Part shown: in pieces, positions 37,172-46,978 of the stretch
How the letters are laid out: every line of letters begins with the position of its first letter
How positions within the stretch are numbered: the stretch's first letter is position 1
Source: Filimonas lacunae
Lineage (GTDB): Bacteria; Bacteroidota; Bacteroidia; Chitinophagales; Chitinophagaceae
DNA length: 64,000 nucleotides
NCBI RefSeq assembly: GCF_002355595.1
Contig: NZ_AP017422.1
Location: forward strand, 558,001 to 622,000
Direction of reading: 5' to 3'
The notes under the pieces: generated by a model
Database searches by the model: none
What the model was told of the DNA's origin: nothing
What the model saw: only the letters and a program-made list of their open reading frames with translations
Made by a program: the position numbers and the translations under genes

Positions 37172-38674
37172 ATGGTAAATAAGAAGGAAATGAATTTGAA
37201 ATATATATATAGAAGTTTACTGGTGCTGTTGTTTACTGCTGCTTTGGGTGGCTGTAACAAATGGCTGGAGTTAAAGCCGGTAGATGGTATTGTGGGAGAG
37301 AACTACTGGAAAACAAAAGAGCAGTTATCGGCAGCCGTAACAGGTATTTATGCCTCTATGATAGGCTTACCCGATGGAGTTTCTGATAAATTACTGTCAG
37401 AGTATCTTTTTATGTGGGGTGAGTTAAGGGCCGATATGGTTATTCCCACAGGTACTGCCAGTAACGACGATAACGACATTTATAATGTAAACCTGCTGCC
37501 TACCAGCACCACGGTAAAATGGGCCAGCGTATACCGCACTATTAACTATTGCAATACGGTAATAGAGCTGGGGCCTGGTGTGCTGGAGCAAGATCCTACG
37601 CTTACCCAGGATCAGCTGAATGCGAACCTTTCAGAAGCCTATGCCATCAGAGCGCTGATGTATTTTTACCTGGCGCGCAGCTTTGGCGATGTGCCTTTGC
37701 AGCTGAAAGCGGTTACCAGCGATGATAATGTGGAGCAACTGGCCAAAAGCAAACAATCTGAGATACTGGACCAGGTAGTAGCCGATCTTACCAAAGCCGA
37801 ACCTATGGCAGTAACTACTTATGGCACTAAAGCGTATGATAAAGGCCGTGTTACTAAGTACACGATCAATGCCATACAGGCCGATGTGTATTTGTGGATG
37901 GAGAAATACACCGAATCGGTAACTGCCTGTGATAAGATCATTAATGCAGGACAGTTTGGTTTATTGTCATCAGGAAGCATGTATTACCTGTTTGCAGGCG
38001 GAGGTAATTCCAATGAAGCCATTTTTGAGTTTCAATATGATGCGCAGGCTCAAAACCCTTTCTATAATCTCTTTAGCAATACTACCCGCCGCTACCAGGT
38101 AGCCCCACGGGTAATAGATGAAATATACACCGTAGATTATGTAAATGAAGATAGTGTAGACGTAAGGGGGTACTATGCGGTACAATCCAATAACAACGGC
38201 ATCAGAAAATATGCGTGGGACGCTACTTCTGCTGCCTCGTTCAACCACTGGATTATCTATCGCTATGCCGATGTGCTGCTGATGAAAGCAGAAGCATTAA
38301 ACCAGCTGGATAAAGGACAGGATGCACTGGATATTGTATATCAGATTAGAAGACGCGCGCATGCACTGGAGCAAACAGATCTAAGCCCGGCTCCGGATGA
38401 TAAGGATGGCGTGGCTGATTTTATACTGGAAGAGCGTGCCCGGGAGTTTTCATTTGAAGGAAAACGGTGGTATGATTTACTGCGCAATGCTAAAAGAGAT
38501 AATTACAGGCGTTTGCAGGCGGTGCTGTTAACCATGGTGATTAATACGGTATCTCCCGACAGGCAGCAGTCGGCCATCAATAAGTATAAAGACTTTAACA
38601 GCCATTATTTCCCGATATATTACTACGAGCTGCAAACCGATAAAAAACTTGTACAAAACCCATTCTATCAATAA
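37172..38674 (+). CDS. SusD/RagB-family lipoprotein (second pair)
   Basis: A 500-residue lipoprotein with lipobox LGGC followed by NKWLELKPVDG, a classical SusD start. The signature LSEAYAIRALMYFYLARSFG (20 residues) and the C-terminal RYADVLLMKAEALNQLDKG and EERAREFSFEGKRWYDLLRN are all present. It is the surface partner of the preceding SusC. The first ATG directly follows the SusC stop; an in-frame ATG at 37190 (MNLKYIYRSL) gives a better-shaped signal peptide, but the AAGGAA just before it is very close. Either start gives the same mature lipoprotein. Confidence 0.94.
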   Translation: MVNKKEMNLKYIYRSLLVLLFTAALGGCNKWLELKPVDGIVGENYWKTKEQLSAAVTGIYASMIGLPDGVSDKLLSEYLFMWGELRADMVIPTGTASNDDNDIYNVNLLPTSTTVKWASVYRTINYCNTVIELGPGVLEQDPTLTQDQLNANLSEAYAIRALMYFYLARSFGDVPLQLKAVTSDDNVEQLAKSKQSEILDQVVADLTKAEPMAVTTYGTKAYDKGRVTKYTINAIQADVYLWMEKYTESVTACDKIINAGQFGLLSSGSMYYLFAGGGNSNEAIFEFQYDAQAQNPFYNLFSNTTRRYQVAPRVIDEIYTVDYVNEDSVDVRGYYAVQSNNNGIRKYAWDATSAASFNHWIIYRYADVLLMKAEALNQLDKGQDALDIVYQIRRRAHALEQTDLSPAPDDKDGVADFILEERAREFSFEGKRWYDLLRNAKRDNYRRLQAVLLTMVINTVSPDRQQSAINKYKDFNSHYFPIYYYELQTDKKLVQNPFYQ

Positions 38675-38689
38675 CACTAAAACTTGCGT

Positions 38690-40387
38690 ATGAAAGCGAT
38701 TGCCAATATCATTAAAGTAGCCTTACTGCTGGTAGCAGTAATCGGCTGGTTTTCCTGCAAGAAGATTAATATAGTAACCACCACTACAGAAGATGTAAAC
38801 CTGGTGGGATATATGGAAAGATATCCGGACACTTATTCCAACTTTTTGAAAGTATTGGATAAGGCCCAAACCACTTCTTACTTAAATGCTTATGGTGCCT
38901 ATACCTTATTTGCACCTAACAACGCTGCAGTAGATGCCTATATGAAAACACTGGGCAAAACCTCTGCAAGTGATTTAACAGAAGAAGAAGCAAAGAAGCT
39001 GGTGAAATACCACCTGCTGGAAGATACCATTCCTTCTACATCGTTCACCGATGGTAAACTGCCGGTACCTACTATGTATGGCGAATACCTGGTAATGGGT
39101 GTGGTAAATACTGATGGTGTTTCTAAGTATGTAGTAAACCGTACTTCGGTGGTGCTTACGCCAGATACCCGCGTGGCGAATGGTATATTGCACACTGTTG
39201 ATCATATGCTGGTACCCAGCACTAAATCGCTGGCACAACTGCTGGAAGAAAACAGCGATTACAGCATATTTACACAAGCCCTGAAAGCTACCGGTTACTA
39301 CGATACTTTAAGCTCGTTGAAGTATATCAATGATACCACACCGCGCTGGCTTTCGGTAATGGCGCAGAAGAATGCTGTTTTTCAGGCTGCTGGTATCAGC
39401 AGTTTTGATGCCTTGAAAGCAAAGTACTCCAACACGGGCAATCCATTGCTGGCTTCCGATAGCCTGCATTTGTATATGGCTTATCACATTCTGGATGGTT
39501 TAAAATATGTAGCCGACCTGGTTTCTTCTCCCTCTCACAATACGCTGGCTCCACAGGAGGTATTGCTTATTACCCTGAGAGGCGATACTGTTCGTATTAA
39601 CGAAGAAACCATGGCTGGCGTTTTTGAAAAAGGAATTGATGTAAACCGTACCACCAGTGATGTGTCGGCCACCAATGGTGTGTTGAACGATCTGGCAGGT
39701 AATATTTATATTAAAGTGCGCTATCCCACACCGGTTTATTGGGATCTGGCAGATCAGCCAGAGATCAGGAAATTAACTTCTGTATTCCGTAAAACAGGTG
39801 CCAGTCAGGATTTTAACGTGGGTGATCTGGCAGATGTAACCTGGGATGAAGCCACTATCAAATACGTATGTTCTGCCTCTGATGGCAAAAACTGTTACTA
39901 TTATAACGACCTGTTCAGTATTCCATCTTTAAGAACCAGCTCAGCAAGTAAAACCATTAACTGGATACAATTTAAATCGCCTATCATTATTAAGGGCAAG
40001 TATAAAGTCTGGATTTGCTGGAGAAGTGGTGGTGGTACCGCCACAAAGCCAGGCGGGGGCTACCTTACCCAAACTTATATCGATGGTGTGCTGATGCCAC
40101 GACTGGTAACCTTTGGCGATTACCGTTATGGTCAGAATCTTACAGATGATGAAATTCATGCGCAAGGCTGGAAACGTTATTCTGCTACCGCTGCTTTCAA
40201 TAACAACGTTATGTGTAGCAAGCTGATTGGTACTATTGACATTACCAACACAGGAAGGCATATAGTAAAATTTGTGCCAACAGGTGATGCGGCCGGTGCG
40301 GTTACTATTGACATGATCCATTTTATACCAGAGAATATGAACCAATACTCGCCCACTTTTGCGATAGATGGCACAATGGTATACTAA
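38690..40387 (+). CDS. Fasciclin-domain lipoprotein with C-terminal beta-sandwich
   Basis: A 565-residue lipoprotein (lipobox GWFSC). It has two FAS1 domains. The first carries AYTLFAPNNAAVDAYM and VANGILHTVDHML, and the second a divergent H1 and NGVLNDLAGNIYI. A C-terminal segment of about 200 residues is rich in beta-strand patterns (KYKVWICWRSGGG, TNTGRHIVKFVPTGDAAG) and ends near DMIHFIPENM, a layout seen in galactose-binding-like carbohydrate-binding modules. The ATG at 38690 is used; a TTG two codons earlier is a less likely start. It follows SusD by 15 bp, in the position of SusE/SusF in starch loci. Confidence 0.82.
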   Translation: MKAIANIIKVALLLVAVIGWFSCKKINIVTTTTEDVNLVGYMERYPDTYSNFLKVLDKAQTTSYLNAYGAYTLFAPNNAAVDAYMKTLGKTSASDLTEEEAKKLVKYHLLEDTIPSTSFTDGKLPVPTMYGEYLVMGVVNTDGVSKYVVNRTSVVLTPDTRVANGILHTVDHMLVPSTKSLAQLLEENSDYSIFTQALKATGYYDTLSSLKYINDTTPRWLSVMAQKNAVFQAAGISSFDALKAKYSNTGNPLLASDSLHLYMAYHILDGLKYVADLVSSPSHNTLAPQEVLLITLRGDTVRINEETMAGVFEKGIDVNRTTSDVSATNGVLNDLAGNIYIKVRYPTPVYWDLADQPEIRKLTSVFRKTGASQDFNVGDLADVTWDEATIKYVCSASDGKNCYYYNDLFSIPSLRTSSASKTINWIQFKSPIIIKGKYKVWICWRSGGGTATKPGGGYLTQTYIDGVLMPRLVTFGDYRYGQNLTDDEIHAQGWKRYSATAAFNNNVMCSKLIGTIDITNTGRHIVKFVPTGDAAGAVTIDMIHFIPENMNQYSPTFAIDGTMVY

Positions 40388-40413
40388 TTCAAATGATGAT
40401 ATAACAGAATAAA

Positions 40414-41856
40414 ATGTTGAGGAACATAAAAATAAGTTTTGCTGCCGTATTGCTGCTGGCTATGGGATGTACGCGTAAATGGGAAGACCATGATGCCAAG
40501 GCAGTATATGTAGATAATAACCTTTTTCAGCAGGTAACGGCCAATGCAGAACTAAGTACGTTTGCGGGCTATTTAAAGCAAACAGGATATGCCGATACCC
40601 TAAGCCTTTCTAAAAACTTTACCGTATGGGCACCTACCAATAATGCTTTAAAAAACCTGGATACAGCCATTGTAAACAATGCTGCCAATTTAAAGCAGTT
40701 TGTAGCGCACCATATAGCTACGCAAAGCTGGTTTATTGCCAGCGTGCGCGATAGCGCTAAGCGTGTTGCGTTGCTGGATGGTAAATATGCCTGGTTTAGC
40801 CCGGATGCGTTTGAGAATGCTACAATAACCCTGTTCGACAGGGTAGCAGCTAACGGAGTGTTGCATGCTATTACAGCCAGTGCAGCGCCTGTAGGCAACT
40901 GCTGGAATTACATTGACTCGTTAAGCAGGCAAGGTAACATAATGGCCGCCTATCTGTTTACCAAAACCTTTAAAGTACGTGATTTAACCAACGCAGTGCA
41001 GGTGGGGGTAAATCCGGAAACAGGCGAAGCCATTTATAAAGAAGGTACTGATTCGGTTATCCTTAACCGTTTTACCAATAGCGTATATGACGTAAATAAA
41101 GAAGAGAAAGAATATACGGTGTTTGTGCTGGCTAACACACCCTTTGGCACAGAAACCGACCGGCTTGCGCCTTTTAACACAGCTACTACAGCCGACAGTA
41201 CAAAAGATTTGTCGCAGTGGTGCGTGGTAAAAGACCTGGCGGTAGAAGGTGCTTATGCACCAGATCAACTGCCGGATAGTATCACTGCGAAAACAGGGGT
41301 ACGTGTGGCGGTGAACAAATCGGCCATAGTAGCTACCTATCATACGAGCAATGGATATGTATATGTAATGAACGAAATGGCGGTAAGCCTTACCAGCAAA
41401 ATTCCTGAACAGATTATACAGGGCGAATCTTACCTGGGTGTTGGTGGTGGTGCGGCCAGTATGTTTATCCGTCAGCAATACGACTCGCTGAATGGCGGCA
41501 AGTTTACCGACCTGTTTGCTTATAAACCCAATGTTAACAAGTTTAACGTTATTTACCGGGCGCCTGAAATTTATACCACTACGTATAAAGTATACTGGCG
41601 TGCAGTAAACAGCACCACCTTGCTGGCCAACCCTTATAACCAGAAGCTGGCTATGGACTCCGCCAACTCTGCCACGTTTGCTTACACCGCTATTACACCT
41701 AATAATTATAACGAGGTGTACCTGGGCGAATATAAGCGAACACAGTATAGAAACGGTATGGTGTATATGTTTCTGGTAAGTGCTGATGTAACTATTACTT
41801 CTACCACGTTAAATGCCTTGTTGCTGGATTATATAAGGCTGGTACCTGTTCGATAG
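40414..41856 (+). CDS. Fasciclin-domain lipoprotein, shorter form
   Basis: A 480-residue lipoprotein (lipobox AMGC, Cys19). FAS1 features are NFTVWAPTNNALKNLD and ANGVLHAITASAAP in the first domain, with a second, diverged domain (EYTVFVLANTPF and NGYVYVMNEMAV). The C-terminal 140 residues again look like a beta-sandwich and end LLLDYIRLVPVR, matching the D-x-I-x-x-[IV]-P end of the previous protein. This suggests that both carry a related C-terminal binding module. It is 26 bp after the previous gene and 32 bp before the third SusC. Confidence 0.82.
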   Translation: MLRNIKISFAAVLLLAMGCTRKWEDHDAKAVYVDNNLFQQVTANAELSTFAGYLKQTGYADTLSLSKNFTVWAPTNNALKNLDTAIVNNAANLKQFVAHHIATQSWFIASVRDSAKRVALLDGKYAWFSPDAFENATITLFDRVAANGVLHAITASAAPVGNCWNYIDSLSRQGNIMAAYLFTKTFKVRDLTNAVQVGVNPETGEAIYKEGTDSVILNRFTNSVYDVNKEEKEYTVFVLANTPFGTETDRLAPFNTATTADSTKDLSQWCVVKDLAVEGAYAPDQLPDSITAKTGVRVAVNKSAIVATYHTSNGYVYVMNEMAVSLTSKIPEQIIQGESYLGVGGGAASMFIRQQYDSLNGGKFTDLFAYKPNVNKFNVIYRAPEIYTTTYKVYWRAVNSTTLLANPYNQKLAMDSANSATFAYTAITPNNYNEVYLGEYKRTQYRNGMVYMFLVSADVTITSTTLNALLLDYIRLVPVR

Positions 41857-41888
41857 GAAATTATTAAAGTATTGTATTAATTATAAAC

Positions 41889-44800
41889 ATGCAGTTACAT
41901 AAACATATAGTAAAACGTATATTCCTCTTCCTCGCTATAGCTGGATGTTGCATGCAAAAAGGAGCGGCACAGCAGCCAACAGTAAAGGTGGTAAAAGACA
42001 GTGTGGTGGTAAGCCGTGCATCAGGCACCGTGTCCGATGCAGCTACCGGTAAGCCACTGGCGGGTGTGAATATATCTGTACCAGGCTTTTCAGCCGCTAT
42101 TACCGACGAAAAAGGAAAGTTCAGTATTAAAATTCCTGCTAAAGATGTTACCCTGTTTATCAGCAGCGATGGCTTTCAAAAAAGGCAGGTGCCTTTAAGG
42201 GGCGATTCGGTGGTAAATGTGCGCATCTACGATGAATCGTTCGATTCTTATTATGCTACTTCTGCATTACCTGCCGGTAGCCGTTCCCGTAACGAAGTGT
42301 CTGCACCTGCGGCTTACGTAAGTCCCGGTGGAGCCTGGGCACGTAATCAGGAAACGCCTGATAACCTGCTGCAGGGTATTGCCAGCGGTTTAAGAACTGT
42401 GCGCAAATCCGGCACACCCGGCATGGGGGCTTCTATGTTCCTGCGTGGCATTTCCTCCCTGTATACTACCAATATGCCTTTGATAGTGGTGGATGGAATT
42501 ATTTTTGAAACCAGGGATTTTGGAGGTTCATTGATTTCAGGCTACGAGCACAACGCATTGCAATGGCTGGATGTGCAGGATATTGATGATATCTCTATTA
42601 TTAAAGATGGCACTTCTACCTATGGTACCAAGGGCGCCAATGGTGTTATTTATATTACTACTTCAAGGGCTACCGAAAAAGCAACACGTATTGATGTAGG
42701 TTTATATACCGGCGTAAACTTTGCGCCTAAGAACTTACCGGTAATGAATGCGCAGCAGTACAGGCCTTACCTGGCAGATGTGCTGCAATCGCAGGGACTG
42801 AGCCAGCAGGAAATTGCCAGCCAGCCTTACATGACAGATGATGTGAACAGCACGCAATATGCCCGTTACCATTATAATACCGATTGGCAAAAACAGGTAT
42901 TCGATAACAGTGCATCCAATAACGCGTTTTTGAAAATCAGTGGTGGTGATAACATTGCTTCTTATGGCCTGTCAATGAACTATGCCCGTAACGAAGGTGT
43001 GATTAAAGAAACGGATTTCTCCCGTTTGGGCACCCGTTTCAATGCCGATTTAAATTTAACCAAACGTCTTACTGCCAATAGTAACCTGTCTTTTACCTAT
43101 ACGCAACAAAAGCTGCGTCATACAGGAATCTCTCCTAAACTCAATCCTATATTCAATGCCCTGGTAAAATCGCCCTTTATGGCGGTAAACGACATCAGCG
43201 ATAAAGGTGCTGTATCGCCCAACCTGGCCGATGTAGATACTTTAGGATATGGTAACCCGGCAAGCCTGGTGCAAAAGATCATTGCCAAAAACAGTAGCTA
43301 CCGTTTTGTGGGATCGTTACAGTTCAATTACCTGGTAAACAACCGCTTTACCATCAGCACCCGTTTTGGTGTTACCAATGATAAAATAAGGGAAAATACA
43401 TTTGTACCCAGCAAAGGCATTGTACATGATACTTTGCAATCGGCTATTGCTTACAACCGCTCAGGTAGTAATGTAAAACGCCTGCTGGCTGTATTTAGCG
43501 ATACCTGGGTGCAGTATAAAGAAACTTTCAAAAGAAAGCATGTGATAAGTGCGCAGGCAGGTGTTCGTTATCAGCAACAGTCTTTTGAACAGGACTATGC
43601 GCTGGGTTATAACTCTGCCACCGATGAGCTGATTAACATTGGTTATGGTGCAGCTGCCTTACGGGAAGTAGGGGGCGATAAAGCCAGGAACAGGTGGCTG
43701 AATACGTATATCAATGGCGATTACGCTTATGATAACCGCTTTTTTGTAACAGCAGGCCTTACCGCAGATGGATCGTCCCGTTTTGGACATGATATTCCCG
43801 GTGCATTTACTTTCAATGGCAACAACTATGCGGTGTTACCGTATGTGGCCGCGGCCTGGCAAATTTCGTCAGAGCAGTTTATGCGCTCACTGCCTATTGT
43901 TAGCCTGTTAAAAGTACGTGCGGCTTATAGCCTGTCAGGTAATGACGATATAGGCGATTACACTGCCCGTCAGTATTATGTATCACAAAACCTGTATGGT
44001 ATGCAGGGGCTGGTAAGAGGTAATGTTGCTAACCCGCATTTACAATGGGAAAGCCATAAAAAATTAAACCTGGGTGTGGATGTAGGTGTGTGGGACGATC
44101 GCATTCGTGTGAGTGCAGATGTATTCCATAACACAACGCGCAATATGCTGGTGATAGAAGATGCCAATGTAGCTGTTGGGGTAGATAAGCTGTACAGCAA
44201 CAGTGGCAGCTTGCAAAACAATGGTGTGGAGTTAAACATAGATACACGTATCATTAACCAGCGCGATTTAAAGTGGGATCTGGGCGTGGGCATTGCTGCT
44301 TATCGCAACAAGATCACCAGCCTGCCTAAATCACGTATCATCACTTCTTTTGCCGGTGGCGAAATTATCACTGCGCCAGGCCAGGCAGCTAACCTGTTCT
44401 ATGGTTATAAAACCAGAGGTGTATATGTTACCCAGGCGGCGGCAGTGGCAGAAGGGTATACTACCAACCGTCCGGATGGCTCACAGGGCTCTTTTGGCGG
44501 CGGCGATATGATGTTCACCGATGTAAATGGAGATAAAGCTATTGATGAGAAGGATAAGCAGGTAATTGGTAATCCTAACCCTGACTACACCGGCAATATC
44601 AATACGGTACTTACCTGGAAACGCTTTTCACTGAATGCCCTGTTTACTTTCAGCAAAGGCAATGACGTATATAACTATACACGTGCCAAACTGGAATCCG
44701 GTGCCGATTACAGCAACCAGTTAGTAAGCATGTTGAACAGGTGGAAAACAGAAGGCCAGTTAACCAACATGCCTAAAGCCACTTACGGCGATCCTTTAGG

Positions 44801-45068
44801 CAACAGCCGTTTCTCTGACCGTTGGATAGAAGATGGTTCTTATTTCCGTTTAAGAACGATATCTCTAAGCTATAACCTGAAGTTGAAGCCCGGATTTTTA
44901 AGATATGTGACCGTATATGCAGCAGCCAACAATTTATTAACTATTACCAAATACCTGGGTTACGATCCTGAATTCAGCGTTACTAATTCACCGCTGGGAC
45001 AGGGTGTTGACATGGGATTGCAGCCGCAATTCAAATCAGCACAGGCAGGTGTAAAAATTGGTTTATAA
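41889..45068 (+). CDS. SusC-like TonB-dependent transporter (third pair)
   Basis: A 1,059-residue receptor. The signal region ends near KGAAQ, then a carboxypeptidase-regulatory-like domain (ASGTVSDAATGKPLAGVNIS). The plug has MPLIVVDGIIFETRDFGG and DGTSTYGTKGANGVIYITTS, the barrel follows, and the C-terminus is SAQAGVKIGL. The linker between the regulatory domain and plug (SALPAGSRSRNEVSAPAAYV) is longer and less regular than in the other two SusC proteins. It is paired with the next gene after 19 bp. Confidence 0.93.
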   Translation: MQLHKHIVKRIFLFLAIAGCCMQKGAAQQPTVKVVKDSVVVSRASGTVSDAATGKPLAGVNISVPGFSAAITDEKGKFSIKIPAKDVTLFISSDGFQKRQVPLRGDSVVNVRIYDESFDSYYATSALPAGSRSRNEVSAPAAYVSPGGAWARNQETPDNLLQGIASGLRTVRKSGTPGMGASMFLRGISSLYTTNMPLIVVDGIIFETRDFGGSLISGYEHNALQWLDVQDIDDISIIKDGTSTYGTKGANGVIYITTSRATEKATRIDVGLYTGVNFAPKNLPVMNAQQYRPYLADVLQSQGLSQQEIASQPYMTDDVNSTQYARYHYNTDWQKQVFDNSASNNAFLKISGGDNIASYGLSMNYARNEGVIKETDFSRLGTRFNADLNLTKRLTANSNLSFTYTQQKLRHTGISPKLNPIFNALVKSPFMAVNDISDKGAVSPNLADVDTLGYGNPASLVQKIIAKNSSYRFVGSLQFNYLVNNRFTISTRFGVTNDKIRENTFVPSKGIVHDTLQSAIAYNRSGSNVKRLLAVFSDTWVQYKETFKRKHVISAQAGVRYQQQSFEQDYALGYNSATDELINIGYGAAALREVGGDKARNRWLNTYINGDYAYDNRFFVTAGLTADGSSRFGHDIPGAFTFNGNNYAVLPYVAAAWQISSEQFMRSLPIVSLLKVRAAYSLSGNDDIGDYTARQYYVSQNLYGMQGLVRGNVANPHLQWESHKKLNLGVDVGVWDDRIRVSADVFHNTTRNMLVIEDANVAVGVDKLYSNSGSLQNNGVELNIDTRIINQRDLKWDLGVGIAAYRNKITSLPKSRIITSFAGGEIITAPGQAANLFYGYKTRGVYVTQAAAVAEGYTTNRPDGSQGSFGGGDMMFTDVNGDKAIDEKDKQVIGNPNPDYTGNINTVLTWKRFSLNALFTFSKGNDVYNYTRAKLESGADYSNQLVSMLNRWKTEGQLTNMPKATYGDPLGNSRFSDRWIEDGSYFRLRTISLSYNLKLKPGFLRYVTVYAAANNLLTITKYLGYDPEFSVTNSPLGQGVDMGLQPQFKSAQAGVKIGL

Positions 45069-45087
45069 ACAGGATGCGCTTTAATAT

Positions 45088-46872
45088 ATGAATATGAACA
45101 AACTAACGATAGATAGAATAAAGATATTAATGCTGCTGCCCGTGGTAGCCTTGCTGGCAGCTTCCTGTAAAAAAATGTTTGATGTAAAGCCGGAACAGGT
45201 GGTAGATCAAACCCAGATGTACAGGAACGTGAACGATGCCGATGCGGCTATATTGGGATTGTATGGTAAACTGATGAACCTGGCTAAACAGCATGTGGTG
45301 TTAAACGAACTGCGTGCCGATTTAATGGATGTTACTGATAACGCCAATGACGCGCTAAAGCAGGTAACCCTTAACAACGTAGCGTCAAATAACACCTATG
45401 CCGATCCGCGTGCTTACTACCAGGTGATACTGAACTGTAATGATGTGATCAAGAATTTTCAGATCATGGTAGCGAATAAAAAGTTTACCCGCGATGAATT
45501 CAACCAACGCTATGGCGATGTGGTAGCATTGCGTTCGTGGGTATACCTGCAGGCAGGTATACAATATGGTACCGTTCCTTATGTAACCAGTGCTTTGGAA
45601 ACCATTGATGACGTAAAAGATGAAAGTAAGTTTCCACGCCTGAGCCTGGATAAGCTTATTGATACGCTTATTAAAGTAACGGACTCTATTCCTTATAAAG
45701 ATGTGTATGTAACTGGTTCGAGCCTGGTAACTACCATTGATGGCTATAACACAGGTAAATTCTTTATTAATAAAAAATGCCTGTTGGGCGATTTATACCT
45801 GTGGCGTTCTGCTTTTACCAAGTCTGATATAGATGCAAGACTGGCTGCGGGTTATTACAAGCAGGTAATGGAAACCGGTGGTAACGGCGATTATGATACC
45901 TATCGCATCAAATGGTCGGAAGTAACCACCAATAATGATATTGCGGTAGGTTACTGGAACGATGGTCGTGTAAACCAGTATAGCGAGAATATGCTGGTGG
46001 ATGATAACGACTATGGCTGGAGATCTATTTTTGCCAGGGGACAGGATGCATTGTATAACACGGAATGGATTTGGATGTTGTATTTCAATGCCAGCTTTAG
46101 CCCTGAAAATCCTTTTATCGATCTGTTCTCCAACCGTGGTGGCAGCTACCTGGTAAAGCCTTCACAGGCTGCCATAGATGGCTGGGATGCACAGGTGCAA
46201 TCAGATAATAACTTTCCTTACGATGCCCGTAAAAGGCTAACGTATAAAACCCTGGATGGCCAGCCTGTAATTATGAAGTACCTGTATAATTATGTGGATG
46301 AAACCACCTACCTGCCTACTTCTTTACTCAACAAACCCGGCAAATGGTTTTTGTATCGTGCTGCCCAACTGCATTTGCATTATGCAGAAGCTGCTAACAG
46401 GGATGGCCGGCATAAAATTGCTTATGCGCTGGTGAATAACGGGCTTTCTTACAATTTTGACAACAGCCCTGGTGCAGGCACCAAGCGCGATGTTACCAAC
46501 ACGCAACAAACCTTCGATCCGGAAACTGCTTACCAGTTCGATGCCCGTTATGGCGATAACCCTACCTTCCGCGCACCCTGGCACAGAAACGTAGGAATCA
46601 GGGGCCGGGCGCATTTAAAAGCGTTGCCGGTGAATGGTGCTGATAGCACTACGCTTATTGAAAATATGATTGTAGACGAATCTGGCCTGGAGCTGGCATA
46701 TGAAGGCAGCCGTTGGGCCGATCTGTTGCGCATAGCTATACGTAGAAACGAGCCTGCTTTTGTGGCAGATAAAGTATATAATAAACTGGTGAAGGATGGT
46801 AATGGCAGTGCTGCTGCTACCCGTGCGCGTTTATTAGCCAAAGATTGGTTTTTGCCTTTCAAATGGGAATAA
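45088..46872 (+). CDS. SusD/RagB-family lipoprotein (third pair)
   Basis: A 594-residue lipoprotein (lipobox LAASC, then KKMFDVKPEQVV). SusD motifs include RYGDVVALRSWVYLQAGIQY and YRAAQLHLHYAEAANRDGRH, and the C-terminal ESGLELAYEGSRWADLLRIA. It is the last gene of the fasciclin-SusCD array; a terminator follows before the convergent lacI-family gene. Confidence 0.93.
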   Translation: MNMNKLTIDRIKILMLLPVVALLAASCKKMFDVKPEQVVDQTQMYRNVNDADAAILGLYGKLMNLAKQHVVLNELRADLMDVTDNANDALKQVTLNNVASNNTYADPRAYYQVILNCNDVIKNFQIMVANKKFTRDEFNQRYGDVVALRSWVYLQAGIQYGTVPYVTSALETIDDVKDESKFPRLSLDKLIDTLIKVTDSIPYKDVYVTGSSLVTTIDGYNTGKFFINKKCLLGDLYLWRSAFTKSDIDARLAAGYYKQVMETGGNGDYDTYRIKWSEVTTNNDIAVGYWNDGRVNQYSENMLVDDNDYGWRSIFARGQDALYNTEWIWMLYFNASFSPENPFIDLFSNRGGSYLVKPSQAAIDGWDAQVQSDNNFPYDARKRLTYKTLDGQPVIMKYLYNYVDETTYLPTSLLNKPGKWFLYRAAQLHLHYAEAANRDGRHKIAYALVNNGLSYNFDNSPGAGTKRDVTNTQQTFDPETAYQFDARYGDNPTFRAPWHRNVGIRGRAHLKALPVNGADSTTLIENMIVDESGLELAYEGSRWADLLRIAIRRNEPAFVADKVYNKLVKDGNGSAAATRARLLAKDWFLPFKWE

Positions 46873-46942
46873 AAATGGCGGTTTAAACCTGCCACAATGA
46901 TATTAATCTAAGTTTTTTTGTTTGTATGTTATATTAGGTAAG

Positions 46943-46978
46943 AAAACCCTGCTTGTTTAAGTGGGGTTTATTTTTTTC
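46943..46978 (+). terminator. Intrinsic terminator of the fasciclin-SusCD array
   Basis: The stem AAACCC/GGGTTT with inner CTT/AAG pairs is followed by ATTTTTTTC on the plus strand. It lies 70 bp after the last SusD stop. The T-tract overlaps the last codons of the convergent lacI-family gene. Confidence 0.7.
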
